A DNA stretch of 64,000 bases, from positions 62,001-126,000 of the forward strand of contig NZ_CAMAPC010000005.1 of NCBI RefSeq assembly GCF_945859825.1, read 5' to 3'. Made by a program: the position numbers and the translations under genes. The stretch is from Pseudoalteromonas holothuriae (GTDB lineage: Bacteria; Pseudomonadota; Gammaproteobacteria; Enterobacterales; Alteromonadaceae). Position 1 is the first letter of the stretch, and every line of letters starts with the position of its first letter. Positions 1-9,190 of the stretch are shown here, piece by piece. The notes under the pieces are model-generated. The model made no database searches. It was not told where the DNA came from and saw only the letters and a program-made list of their open reading frames with translations.

Positions 1-1733
1 GCATCTAATGTTGATTGGATATTGCACCCTTCATCACCTTGGTAATCGGCATGAATATGGAAATCAAATAGGCTAAATTCAATCTGACGTAGCATGTGCA
101 TAGCCGATTGATAGTTTTTAGCCGCTAGCAACTTATCTAATAACGCTTTAGGCAATGGTTCACCAGTTTCATAGTGACCAGAGATAAAGCCGAGCGCTTC
201 TTCTTCATAACACCAGTTTTCTAAAAATTGACTTGGTAGCTCAACGGCATCCCACGCAACACCATTAATACCTGCCACTGGTGCTGCATCAACCTGCGTC
301 AGCATATGGTGAATACCATGTCCAAACTCATGGAATAAAGTCGTTACTTCATTGTGAGTAAATAACGCAGGTTTATCGCCTACCGCTTTATTAAAATTAC
401 ATACCAAATAAGCCACTGGTATTTGTAATTGACCGTTAGCACGAACCTTACGGTCCATGCAGTCATCCATCCACGCACCACCACGCTTATTTTCACGTGC
501 GTATAAATCTAAATAAAACTGTCCTCTAAGCTGACCTTTTTGATCATGAATTGCAAAAAAGCGAACATCAGCATGATAAGTGTCAAAGTCTTTTAATTCT
601 GTAACCGAGATACCAAATAAGCGCTCAACCGTTTTAAATAAACCAGTGAGTACTGTGTTTGCAGGGAAATAAGGCCGTAGTTGTTCATCCGAAATAGCAT
701 ACTTTGCTTGCTTGAGTTTTTCGCCATAGTAACCGTAATCCCAAGCTTCTAACGCATCAATGTTATGCTGCTGTTTAGCAAACTCAACTAACTCAGCAAG
801 TTCAGCTTGCGCTTGTGGCTTTGACTTTTCAGCTAAATCATTTAAAAACGCAAATACTTGCTCTGGTGACTCAGCCATTTTGGTTGCCAATGATTTATGT
901 GCGTAACTATCAAAACCAAGTAACTGAGCTAGTTCATGGCGCAGTGCCAGCGCTTCGGTCATAACTTGAGAGTTATCAAATTCATTGGCATTGGGACCTT
1001 GATCTGATGCCCTGGTCACAAACGCACGGTACGCTTCTTCACGTAGCTGGCGATTATCTGCATAAGTCATCACAGGTAAATATGAAGGAACATCTAGAGT
1101 AAATATCCATCCATCTAAACTTTTCGACTCGGCTGTGTGCTTTGCCAGTGCCAGTGCAGACTCAGGTAAACCAGTTAACTGAGACTCATCAGTAATATGT
1201 TTTTGCCATGCTTGAGTTGCATCCATCACATTATTACCAAATTTAGCCGAAAGCTCAGATAAACGCGCAGTGATCTCGCCGTAACGCTTTTGGTTGCCTT
1301 GGCTTAATGCTATGCCCGACAAAGTAAAGTCACGTAGCTCATTCTCTATGGTTGTTTTCTGCGCGGTTGTTAGTTGAGCAAACTCATCCGATTCTTTAAT
1401 TGATTTATAAGCTTCATACAAACCTTGATGCTGACCAACATACGTAGAGTATTCAGACATAAGAGGTAGGCATTCATCATACGCTTTGCGTAATGCTTCA
1501 CTATTTACAACTGAGTGCATATGAGAAACAGGCGAGAACATTCTTGATAATTTATCGTCCGCTTCTTCAAGCGGTAGCACCAAGTTTTGCCAAGTGAACG
1601 ACTTATTCTTAAGCACTTTATCAATGGTTTCACGACAATGCGCAATAGCTTCTTTTAATGCTGGCACAATATGCTGTGGCTGAATTGCAGAAAACGGTGG
1701 TAGGCCTTCTAGCCCAATTAATGGGTTGCTCAT
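1..1733 (-). CDS. prlC: Oligopeptidase A (M3 metallopeptidase), C-terminus cut by window edge
   Basis: Cytoplasmic zinc endopeptidase that degrades short peptides, including cleaved signal peptides. The reverse strand reads open from an ATG at 1733 to the window start, giving about 577 residues of a family usually near 680. The N-terminus (MSNPLIGLEGLPPFSAI) is typical of PrlC. The zinc motif HEFGH, inside TLFHEFGHGIHHML, is encoded near 310-330, and the conserved E-N-W-C-Y segment follows it. The C-terminal domain lies outside the window. It is divergent from gor, with 144 bp between the two starts. Family assignment is secure from the motif and overall sequence. Confidence 0.93.
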   Translation of the reverse strand, partial: MSNPLIGLEGLPPFSAIQPQHIVPALKEAIAHCRETIDKVLKNKSFTWQNLVLPLEEADDKLSRMFSPVSHMHSVVNSEALRKAYDECLPLMSEYSTYVGQHQGLYEAYKSIKESDEFAQLTTAQKTTIENELRDFTLSGIALSQGNQKRYGEITARLSELSAKFGNNVMDATQAWQKHITDESQLTGLPESALALAKHTAESKSLDGWIFTLDVPSYLPVMTYADNRQLREEAYRAFVTRASDQGPNANEFDNSQVMTEALALRHELAQLLGFDSYAHKSLATKMAESPEQVFAFLNDLAEKSKPQAQAELAELVEFAKQQHNIDALEAWDYGYYGEKLKQAKYAISDEQLRPYFPANTVLTGLFKTVERLFGISVTELKDFDTYHADVRFFAIHDQKGQLRGQFYLDLYARENKRGGAWMDDCMDRKVRANGQLQIPVAYLVCNFNKAVGDKPALFTHNEVTTLFHEFGHGIHHMLTQVDAAPVAGINGVAWDAVELPSQFLENWCYEEEALGFISGHYETGEPLPKALLDKLLAAKNYQSAMHMLRQIEFSLFDFHIHADYQGDEGCNIQSTLD

Positions 1734-1877
1734 AGTTTTTCTCTATATCGTTATTTAGGCTTATTGAGTTGAAATTGGGGCAAACGCCGCAATTACAAGT
1801 TAGACTGTTATTTTTTCCTACGTATCATGGTCTACATGTGCAAGCGTAGTATATTTTTCAAGAATTAAGAGGAAGTT

Positions 1878-3236
1878 ATGGCTCAACATTTTGATTATAT
1901 TGCCATTGGTGGCGGTAGTGGCGGAATTGCATCCGCAAATAGAGCAGCCATGCGTGGTGCTAAAGTTGCTTTAATTGAAGCAAAACATATGGGCGGCACC
2001 TGCGTAAATGTAGGATGTGTGCCTAAAAAAGTAATGTGGCATGGCGCTCAAGTTGCAGAAGCAATAAAACTATATGCACCAGATTATGGGTTTAATGTTG
2101 AGCTAAAAAACTTTGACTGGACAAAACTGGTTGAAAGCCGTGAAGCCTACATTGGCCGTATTCACAAAGGCTATGACAGCTACCTTGCAAAAAATGGTGT
2201 AACTGTAGTCAATGGCTTTGCTAAATTTGTTGATAACCATACTATCGAAGTAAATGGAGAGCATTACACCGCAGATCATATTAGTATTGCCGTAGGTGGA
2301 CGCCCGTCTATTCCTAATATTCCCGGTGCCGAGTATGGCATAGACTCCAATGGCTTTTTTGAGCTTAAGCAACAACCACGCCGTGTGGCTGTGATTGGTG
2401 CAGGCTATATTGCGGTAGAACTTGCAGGGGTGCTCAACAGCCTAGGTACTGAAACCCACTTATTTGTTCGTAAACATGCCCCACTTCGCAGTTTTGACCC
2501 TATCTTGGTCGAAACGCTCACCGAGGTAATGGAAAAAGAAGGCCCAACTCTGCATACACATGCAGTACCAAAAGAGCTAATCAAAGAAGAAGATGGCTCA
2601 GTAACACTGCATTTAGAAAATGGCCAAACTCACACCGTTGATCAAGTTATTTGGGCCATTGGTCGCGAGCCAGTAACTGACTTAATAAATCTAGCGGCAA
2701 CTGATGTGCAAACCAACGAGCGCGGTTTTATTAAAGTGGATGAATACCAAAACACTTCAGTAAAAGGCATTTATGCCCTTGGCGACATTATGGAAGGCGG
2801 CATTGAGCTTACCCCTGTTGCCGTAAAAGCAGGCCGTATGCTCGCCGAGCGCTTATTCAACCCAGAACTACCCGATGCTAAAATGGATTATAACTTAGTG
2901 CCCACCGTAGTATTTAGTCACCCTCCCATTGGCACCATTGGTCTGACAGAGCAACAAGCCATTGAGCAATATGGTGAAGACAATATTAAGGTCTATACCT
3001 CTACCTTTGCTGCCATGTACACCGCAGTTACTCAACACCGCCAACCATGCAAAATGAAGTTAGTGTGTGCTGGCCCTGACGAAAAAGTGGTAGGCCTACA
3101 CGGCATTGGCTTTGCCGTTGATGAAATGATCCAAGGTTTTGCCGTTGCGATGAAAATGGGCGCAACCAAGGCTGACTTTGATTCCGTTGTGGCAATACAC
3201 CCAACGGGGTCAGAAGAGTTTGTTACCATGAGGTAA
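1878..3236 (+). CDS. gor: Glutathione-disulfide reductase
   Basis: Reduces oxidised glutathione with NADPH in the cytoplasm, as a homodimeric FAD enzyme. At 452 residues it has the usual length. It shows the FAD-binding GGGSGG at residues 11-16, the redox disulfide in [11 protein letters not shown] (C42 and C47), the NADPH-binding [11 protein letters not shown] near residue 176, and the C-terminal HPTGSEEF box with the catalytic His-Glu pair. The start is supported by AGAGGAAG eight bases upstream. The gene stands alone and ends at a clear intrinsic terminator. Dihydrolipoamide and mercuric reductases are related, but the motif spacing and length fit Gor best. Confidence 0.95.
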   Translation: MAQHFDYIAIGGGSGGIASANRAAMRGAKVALIEAKHMGGTCVNVGCVPKKVMWHGAQVAEAIKLYAPDYGFNVELKNFDWTKLVESREAYIGRIHKGYDSYLAKNGVTVVNGFAKFVDNHTIEVNGEHYTADHISIAVGGRPSIPNIPGAEYGIDSNGFFELKQQPRRVAVIGAGYIAVELAGVLNSLGTETHLFVRKHAPLRSFDPILVETLTEVMEKEGPTLHTHAVPKELIKEEDGSVTLHLENGQTHTVDQVIWAIGREPVTDLINLAATDVQTNERGFIKVDEYQNTSVKGIYALGDIMEGGIELTPVAVKAGRMLAERLFNPELPDAKMDYNLVPTVVFSHPPIGTIGLTEQQAIEQYGEDNIKVYTSTFAAMYTAVTQHRQPCKMKLVCAGPDEKVVGLHGIGFAVDEMIQGFAVAMKMGATKADFDSVVAIHPTGSEEFVTMR

Positions 3237-3262
3237 GGCTATGATTTAAAAGTAAAAACCAT

Positions 3263-3293
3263 AACGCGAGCCTCAAAACACTCGCGTTTTTTA
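3263..3293 (+). terminator. Intrinsic terminator of gor
   Basis: An 8-bp perfect stem (AACGCGAG / CTCGCGTT) with a 10-base loop is followed by a run of T. It lies 27 bases after the gor stop codon. Confidence 0.85.
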
Positions 3294-3311
3294 TCGAATT
3301 AGCAGCAAATT

Positions 3312-3352
3312 TCGTAGGTTGGATAAGTGACTAAGCCATGCCATCCGACATT
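3312..3352. repeat. REP-like palindromic element in a 400-bp gene-free gap
   Basis: GTAGGTTGGAT at 3314-3324 faces ATCCGAC at 3343-3349. The arms pair over 7 bases with one G-T pair around an 18-base middle. The GTTGGAT...ATCCGAC layout resembles the small repetitive extragenic palindromes of marine gammaproteobacteria. No other convincing copy was noticed in this window. The rest of 3353-3695 is AT-rich and shows no ORF, RNA or terminator that I can support. Confidence 0.4.
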
Positions 3353-3695
3353 TATAAACATCATCGCAAGAAAGAACACCCCAACTTTCCAATGCCTTTA
3401 AAATTAAGGTAGGTAATATAAATACCAACAAAAGACAGAAGGTTTTATAATTCGCTCAAATAACATTTCAGAGTGTTCCAATACTAATTTTTCTTTCAAA
3501 AATATAAGCGTGCCAAGAAGTATTCTAAATAACCTCTGTGGGGAGTGTTGATATATAAATTCGAAAAATTAAATATTTAAAGGCATACGGGTAAAGTCTT
3601 TCCATACTTGCATTTCAATCGATACTCGAACATTCAGCCCAACCACAGCTATTAGAATCAGTGCTAAAAATAACTGAAGTTGGGCAAAAATTAGG

Positions 3696-4571
3696 TTATT
3701 TGAACAATTCAACCTCACCGATTCCAATTCCTACAACAGAGCTAACGCTCGCAGCGACAAAGTCAAACTTGTAATCTATGTAACTACCACGTTTATTTAC
3801 ATCAATAATGTAGTCAATAGCCATTTGACCACACGCTACTGTGTTGAAGTTTTCAAATTGATCCGTATCCACGGTATCGATAACCTGCCAGTTACTACCA
3901 TCGTTGCTAGCAGACAAAGTCCAAGTCCCTGGGGTATATGCAGGTGTTTTGCAGTAAGCACGCGATAATCGATAACTTTTCAAAACTGTAGGCTGTTGGG
4001 TACTAAAGCGTAACCAAGGGTTGGCTTCTGTATGTTTAGAGTACCAAGAAACCTCATTTGTACCGGTCTTTCCATCAAAGGCAGCGCTGGCAGGGTGACC
4101 TGAGTCATATATTGTACTTGCAACAGCACTGCTAATATTTACACCAACCGCTATCGTACCTGGTCCTTCTGAGATAGGTGGTTGCCCCATAGTTAATGAG
4201 AAATCTCCTGAGCCGCCATTATTGTTATACCAAGTCCCCTGATATGCGCCATCGCCAATATACTGGCCTCTGTAGGCATAGGTCGCATCGCCTCGAAACT
4301 GGGTGAAAGTAATAATAGGTGTTGAATATTGCACTGTATCAACCGTGCCAGACAAAATATTACCCATCATAGTGGCGCTAGACGGTTCAGTTTGGCTGTT
4401 GAGAATAAAATGTCCTTGATGAATTCGAGCGTCGAGCGATTCTGAGGTGCCTATCACTTCACCGTTAAGATGCAAATCAGTAGTCAAAGACCAAACTTCA
4501 TCAGCGGCAAGCGCGTTAGTGGTTAGAAAAAGACTGGAAAAAAGTGTAGCCAATTTAATTGCTTTATTCAT
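3696..4571 (-). CDS. Secreted protein with a discoidin (F5/8 type C)-like C-terminal domain
   Basis: A 291-residue exported protein of unknown role. Residues 1-22 form a signal peptide ending in ALA before ADEVW. Residues about 30-130 form a beta-rich region with YAYRGQYIGDGAYQGTW that I do not recognise. Residues about 150-290 look like a galactose-binding/discoidin fold: SAAFDGKTGT, then WLRFSTQQP, then WTLSASNDGSNW and the ending IGEVEL. Such domains usually bind glycans. The gene is isolated, with more than 400 bp on both sides, and no partner enzyme adjoins it. Domain recognition is by pattern only. Confidence 0.6.
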   Translation of the reverse strand: MNKAIKLATLFSSLFLTTNALAADEVWSLTTDLHLNGEVIGTSESLDARIHQGHFILNSQTEPSSATMMGNILSGTVDTVQYSTPIITFTQFRGDATYAYRGQYIGDGAYQGTWYNNNGGSGDFSLTMGQPPISEGPGTIAVGVNISSAVASTIYDSGHPASAAFDGKTGTNEVSWYSKHTEANPWLRFSTQQPTVLKSYRLSRAYCKTPAYTPGTWTLSASNDGSNWQVIDTVDTDQFENFNTVACGQMAIDYIIDVNKRGSYIDYKFDFVAASVSSVVGIGIGEVELFK

Positions 4572-4892
4572 GATATGTTTCCTTAAGCTTCGTCAATATA
4601 TGATGGACAAATAACAAGATGCTTCCGTTTCCAAAATGGAGGCAATGTATAACATCATAAAAAAGTGCTATTGGTCAAGAAAAGCAACAGGTAAATGACT
4701 TAGTTACCAAGCAAAAAATTTCCGTATATCATTATTCTACATGAGTCATTTTTTACATAGTTAATGAGTAAGTTAGCTCGCTAGAATCATCAATGTTTTA
4801 ATAAAATTGGCATTACATATTTATCTATCTAACTGTAATAATATACTTTAATCGTTATGATGAGGCATCTATCTCCATTCTAACTATGCATC

Positions 4893-4922
4893 TAGTCAAA
4901 TAGTCAAATAGTCAAATAGTCA
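4893..4922. repeat. 8-bp tandem repeat (TAGTCAAA) in a gene-free gap
   Basis: TAGTCAAA is repeated about 3.8 times without interruption. It lies in the 431-bp gap 4572-5002 between two convergent or parallel minus-strand genes. Apart from this repeat the gap is AT-rich and I see no gene or clear terminator in it. Confidence 0.8.
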
Positions 4923-5002
4923 GTTTAGTGAAGAAAATTACCTTCTATTCTTATTTATGCTCTTTAAATCACCACTTTTAATACAAAGTCATAACTTATT
5001 TA

Positions 5003-5437
5003 TCATGCAAACTTAGATTTTCGGTTTGCTAATAACTGCGTTCTTGCCGCTTTAGAAACCAGCGATTGGAATTTTGGACAGTCTAATTGGTTTTGCTCTG
5101 GGCATTTTGCTACATGCTTTAAACCATCACGCATTGCTTCAAATTGCTTGATTTTTTTATCTAATAAATCAGCTTTTTCGATTAATTGCGAACGGTCTAT
5201 AGTTACCTCTCCACTGGATGAGAACATGTGTGCTATTTCATCTAATGTAAAGCCTGCATATCGCGCAAGCGCGACTAAAGCCAATTGCTCAATCACTTTT
5301 GTATGAAACACCCGGGTTATGCCCTTTCTACCTATCGAACGAATAAGACCTAATTCTTCGTAATAGCGGATTGTTGAAGACGGCAACCCAGTTTGTTTAG
5401 CAACTTGCCTAATGGTTATCTCTAATTTGTCACTCAT
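5003..5437 (-). CDS. MerR-family transcriptional regulator
   Basis: 144 residues. The N-terminal winged helix is typical of MerR (IRQVAKQTGLPSSTIRYYEELGLI, residues about 9-32). The dimerisation helix follows (residues about 80-110), then a short tail with two cysteines (CPEQNQLDC). MerR proteins sit on their operator and distort an over-long promoter spacer once they sense an effector. The gene is divergent from an MFS exporter, with a matching operator-promoter in the 78-bp gap, so control of that exporter is likely. The effector cannot be told from sequence. The two tail cysteines could bind metal or sense redox state, but this is only a possibility. Confidence 0.88.
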   Translation of the reverse strand: MSDKLEITIRQVAKQTGLPSSTIRYYEELGLIRSIGRKGITRVFHTKVIEQLALVALARYAGFTLDEIAHMFSSSGEVTIDRSQLIEKADLLDKKIKQFEAMRDGLKHVAKCPEQNQLDCPKFQSLVSKAARTQLLANRKSKFA

Positions 5438-5440
5438 CTA

Positions 5441-5471
5441 TTGACCTCAAGCCGGCTTGAAGATTTAACAT
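5441..5471 (+). promoter_or_regulatory. MerR-type promoter/operator of the MFS exporter gene
   Basis: TTGACC (-35) at 5441-5446 and TAACAT (-10) at 5466-5471 are separated by 19 bases, the long spacer of MerR/SoxR-controlled promoters. The spacer contains the perfect 14-bp palindrome TCAAGCCGGCTTGA (5447-5460). The layout closely resembles known MerR-family promoters of the TTGACCTCAAG type. Confidence 0.75.
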
Positions 5472-5515
5472 TGCCTCTATGTTAGCAATCTTCATAGTTG
5501 AATACATAGGTATCT

Positions 5516-6940
5516 ATGCAAAATAGTCATCAACATATCGGCACGATAAGCGATAAAAAACGACTCAAAAATAAGGGAATACATACACTGTGTATCTCAA
5601 CTTTAATGTGCTCACTTGCACTTAGTAGCGTTAATATTGCCCTACCAGAGCTTGCTTATAGCTTGCAGACTAATTTTTTAGATGTGCAATGGGTCATCAT
5701 TGCTTTTATGTTTTCACTTACTTGCACACTTGTTATCGCAGGTTCATTAAGTGATATATATGGCCGTAAAAAGTTATTTTTAATTGGTATATTAATTTTT
5801 ACTCTTGCTTGTAGCGTCGCCCCTTTAGTACAAAGTTTGTGGGCATTGGTGGTTATGCGTTTAGGCCAAGGCATTGGCAGCGGTATATTATTGACAAGCT
5901 CTATGGCACTTGCTGCTGATATAGTAAGCAAAAATAAGCTCAGCTCTATCATAGCATTACTCGCCAGTGTGTCTGCAGTTGGTACAGGACTTGGTCCTAT
6001 TATGGGCGGGGTTATTATTGAATATGCCGGTTGGCAGCCAGTTTTTCTTGCCAATATTCCTTTAGGGATTGGTTTGTATATCTATGCCTCTAAATATCTA
6101 CCTTCCAATGTGCCTAAGGCAAAAAAACACTTTAGTGACTTTACTGGAGCCTGTTTACTGTTAATTACCCTGCTGACCTATACCTTGGCTATCACATTAA
6201 CAAGCCAAGGTTTTAACTTACTGAACTGCCTACTTTTAATCATATCTTTTGTGACATTGCAATTGTTTTTAGCACACCAAAAACGTTCTTATACTGCCAT
6301 GATCAATGTAGCGTTAATCAATACTCCATCATTTTTACTGTGCATGTTTAGTAGCTTTATTGTTTCAATTTTTGTTATGGCTTCATTAGTTATTGGCCCA
6401 TTTTACTTGATTTACACACTCAATTTAAGCGCAGCAACTGCAGGTCTTGTCATGGCAGTTAGCCCATCGGTAGTCGCTAGCATGTCATTTATACTTAGTC
6501 AGTCATTGGTTTATTTATCACTAAGAGCACGCGTACTGAGTGGTTTGTCCATTTTATTGCTTGGTGCCTTATGTATGGCTCACCTAAAGGTAGAGTATGG
6601 CGTTGTTGGTTACATTCTTTGTTTAACTGTCACAGCATTAGGTTATGCACTATTTTTATCTGCCAACAACACTCTCGCCATGCAACACGCAAATAGTAAA
6701 AACCGTGGTGCAGCATCTGGCACTCTCAATCTTGCTAGAAACTTAGGCTTGCTCAGTGGAACATCAATTATGAGTCGCTTATTTACAGTAGAGTCTCAGG
6801 CAGTCAACTTTTATACAACCCAGTATCAAACCATTGAAGCAAGCTTACACATAACTTACCTAGTCGGTGCAGCATTACTGCTCATAGTAATTATTGTTCA
6901 ACTTAAGTACCTATTTTATAAAAAAAGTCATTCCCTTTAA
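5516..6940 (+). CDS. MFS drug-resistance-type exporter (EmrB/QacA-like)
   Basis: A 474-residue inner-membrane protein with about 12-14 hydrophobic helices. It has MFS motif A (GSLSDIYGRKK, residues about 77-87) and the antiporter motif C (GTGLGPIMGG, about 156-165), which mark proton-coupled drug exporters. It is divergent from the MerR regulator and preceded by the 19-bp-spacer promoter, so it is probably induced by a substrate or stress that the regulator senses. A cupin gene follows after 21 bp and is probably co-transcribed. The substrate is unknown. The start has only a weak AGG upstream. Confidence 0.85.
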   Translation: MQNSHQHIGTISDKKRLKNKGIHTLCISTLMCSLALSSVNIALPELAYSLQTNFLDVQWVIIAFMFSLTCTLVIAGSLSDIYGRKKLFLIGILIFTLACSVAPLVQSLWALVVMRLGQGIGSGILLTSSMALAADIVSKNKLSSIIALLASVSAVGTGLGPIMGGVIIEYAGWQPVFLANIPLGIGLYIYASKYLPSNVPKAKKHFSDFTGACLLLITLLTYTLAITLTSQGFNLLNCLLLIISFVTLQLFLAHQKRSYTAMINVALINTPSFLLCMFSSFIVSIFVMASLVIGPFYLIYTLNLSAATAGLVMAVSPSVVASMSFILSQSLVYLSLRARVLSGLSILLLGALCMAHLKVEYGVVGYILCLTVTALGYALFLSANNTLAMQHANSKNRGAASGTLNLARNLGLLSGTSIMSRLFTVESQAVNFYTTQYQTIEASLHITYLVGAALLLIVIIVQLKYLFYKKSHSL

Positions 6941-6961
6941 CTTACCTATGAGGCTATCAAA

Positions 6962-7480
6962 ATGAAACCTAATACACTTAATAAATTTATCACTGCTACT
7001 AGAGCTAATTGGCAAGGTTTAACCAGTACCAATATACTCAACTGTAAAACACAGCTTGAAGAGTTAGCCCGTACACCAAGCTCTGAGCCTTGGTTAGCGC
7101 AACTGCATGCCAGCAAGCAATCGAGTACTGAACTATACCGCGACCCAGAACATGGCTTTATCTTACTTGCCCACATAGAGCCAAAACACACATACCGCCC
7201 ACCTCACAATCATGGCGCCGGCTGGGTGCTTTATGCCGTTCAACATGGTGCAATGGACATATCAACTTATAGTCAAGTAACCGATTGCAACGGGCATACG
7301 CAACTTGTATCAAGAGGTGCAACTACATTAAGTTCAGGGCAGTGTCATGTTTACTTACCCAAAGATATTCACGATACAAAATCTACAACTGACTATGTGT
7401 TGATGTTTCGTCTCACTAGTACCGATATACAAACTGAAAAACGAGAAGGTCGTTTAATACAGTTTGACCTCTCTCGCTAA
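6962..7480 (+). CDS. Cupin-fold protein, cysteine dioxygenase-like
   Basis: 172 residues. The centre (HIEPKHTYRPPHNHGAGW, residues about 70-87) places three histidines as in metal-binding cupin motif 1. A later histidine (HVYLPKDIHDTKS, about 130-142) would be motif 2. It resembles the cysteine-dioxygenase-like branch of predicted metal-dependent double-stranded beta-helix enzymes. It is probably in an operon with the MFS exporter upstream, so it may process the same compound. Substrate and activity are not known. Confidence 0.6.
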   Translation: MKPNTLNKFITATRANWQGLTSTNILNCKTQLEELARTPSSEPWLAQLHASKQSSTELYRDPEHGFILLAHIEPKHTYRPPHNHGAGWVLYAVQHGAMDISTYSQVTDCNGHTQLVSRGATTLSSGQCHVYLPKDIHDTKSTTDYVLMFRLTSTDIQTEKREGRLIQFDLSR

Positions 7481-7513
7481 AGGGGTGGTAGTCACCATGC
7501 ATTACTGTGTAGA

Positions 7514-8641
7514 TTAAACAAACAGCCTTGCACTGTTATGTAAGCCAACCAAGAGCCCAACCGCCCCCATCAGCGGTCCCATCCAATTGAGTAGTTTTTG
7601 CATACGCACTTGTTTTGGTAGGTTCATGCAAAAATTGCTTGGCTTCTTTATTCTTCGTTGTATTGCCGTTAGCTGTGTTAGTTCTACCAAGCGAACTAGC
7701 CCAATAGAAAAAAGGGCATAACTGGCGACGGGTGCCCACCAGCCTGAAGTAAATTCGTAACTCAGCGTAAGCAACACACCACACAATGCAATCCAACCGC
7801 TCAACAGATTGCGATAATAAATTAGCTTAGGCCGTGCTGAAGGCTCTACGATATTTTCAAGAAATACACGACTGTTTAAATACACCGCTAAGATACCAGT
7901 CAATGCACCAATTAAGCTCCCCCCAAGCAATAGGGCTCCCTTTGCAAATAAACTAGATTGACTCGCTGAAGCACTAACACTTAACGTTGCAGCCGCCACA
8001 GGACTAGAAACTCCAATAGCATTGAGTACTGCCACACTGAAGCCAACACCTGGTGCTGTGCTAAGAGTCAACTTTCCATATTTACTCAACCACTGCTGCT
8101 TAAGCAACTGCCTTATCCGAGATAGCTTTTTCCGCACATTAGCTTCGCTCAACTCAAGTAGTTTTGCAACCTGCTTGGTAGATTGTTCTTCACGATAATA
8201 CAGCAGTACCAACTCTCGACTTTCTTCAGGCAGTTTATCGATAAAATATTGAAGTATGACACTCGTTTGCACTCGATTTAATGCAGTAAGTGCGTCATCA
8301 TCCACGCATTTTAAATTATCAATCAGTAAATCACGTTCGCTATCACTTACTTTAAGTGACACCTTATTATCACGAAGATAATTAATAGCTGTATACCGGG
8401 TAATTTGTCGAAGCCATGGCAAAAAACTATGTGTATTTTGCAAAGTCGCCAACTGCTGCCACACCTTCACGTAAACTTGCTGTGCAACATCTTCACTGGC
8501 ATCCAAATCTTTTACAATTGCTAATGCAGCACTGGTTGTGACATTTTGGGTCTGCAAAACTAAACGCCCAAAAGCTTTAGGATCGCCTTTTTTAGCACCT
8601 TCAATATCAAGACTTATTTGCTCAAAGTATGTAAGACTCAT
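7514..8641 (-). CDS. ECF-type RNA polymerase sigma factor with C-terminal membrane domain
   Basis: 375 residues, about twice the usual ECF size. Residues about 10-95 are sigma region 2 (DASEDVAQQVYVKVW, FLPWLRQITRYTAINYLRD). Residues about 125-185 are region 4 with the HTH (PEESRELVLLYYREEQSTKQVA, shown here only as key positions 135-156). Residues about 195-375 add roughly four hydrophobic segments (near 235-257, 280-297, 305-325, 345-370). The sigma factor would therefore be membrane-tethered. No anti-sigma gene adjoins it, and the membrane part may replace one. The gene is convergent with the cupin gene, 33 bp apart. Confidence 0.8.
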   Translation of the reverse strand: MSLTYFEQISLDIEGAKKGDPKAFGRLVLQTQNVTTSAALAIVKDLDASEDVAQQVYVKVWQQLATLQNTHSFLPWLRQITRYTAINYLRDNKVSLKVSDSERDLLIDNLKCVDDDALTALNRVQTSVILQYFIDKLPEESRELVLLYYREEQSTKQVAKLLELSEANVRKKLSRIRQLLKQQWLSKYGKLTLSTAPGVGFSVAVLNAIGVSSPVAAATLSVSASASQSSLFAKGALLLGGSLIGALTGILAVYLNSRVFLENIVEPSARPKLIYYRNLLSGWIALCGVLLTLSYEFTSGWWAPVASYALFSIGLVRLVELTQLTAIQRRIKKPSNFCMNLPKQVRMQKLLNWMGPLMGAVGLLVGLHNSARLFV

Positions 8642-9116
8642 ATCCCCCTCCCAAAATATATCGTGAGTGAACCGCCAACCACTTTGACTGTTGAAACAAA
8701 AAACCTTTTACTAAGCACCCATTTACTCGAACCAGAAAACGAGAATATAAAACTAAAAGTGGTTAAAAAAAGTAGCCTGTATCGCATTTTTATTTCCTTG
8801 AATTAAAACATCTTAACCAAGTCACAGCGACCTAAACAAGTGTGACAACCGTTTTAATTTTTTTACCCACCTTTAATAAATAACCTCAGCTCTGGATAAG
8901 CGAATTTGCCCAATAAAGCTATTTTTCCCACTATTTACGTTGCTTTTACTTACAATAGCCAACTATTACTGAATAAAACCGCATTGATATTGACCAAAAT
9001 ATCGTCATTGGATGATAAATATATGGATTGTTACGTATTTACTATTTCAAAACTCTTATCCAAACCTGAGGTTAAATAGGTAAAAGCTGAAATGGCTGAA
9101 ACACAAAGCTAAAATA

Positions 9117-9153
9117 CAAATAAAAAGCCACACCCTTAAATAGAGCATGGCTT
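9117..9153 (-). terminator. Probable terminator for the minus-strand gene ending at 9191
   Basis: Read on the minus strand, AAGCCA and TGGCTT (6 bp, 17-base loop) are followed by TTTTTATTTG. The stem is short and the loop long, so this is moderate evidence. The remaining gap 8642-9116 is AT-rich with no supportable gene; it must hold the sigma-factor promoter. Confidence 0.5.
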
Positions 9154-9190
9154 AATTATTCTCAACACCCTTAAAGTGTGTAAGGCCCTG

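Noticed and set aside
7536..7796. 86-codon minus-strand ORF inside the sigma-factor gene
   Set aside because: It overlaps the sigma factor's membrane domain in another frame and resembles no protein.
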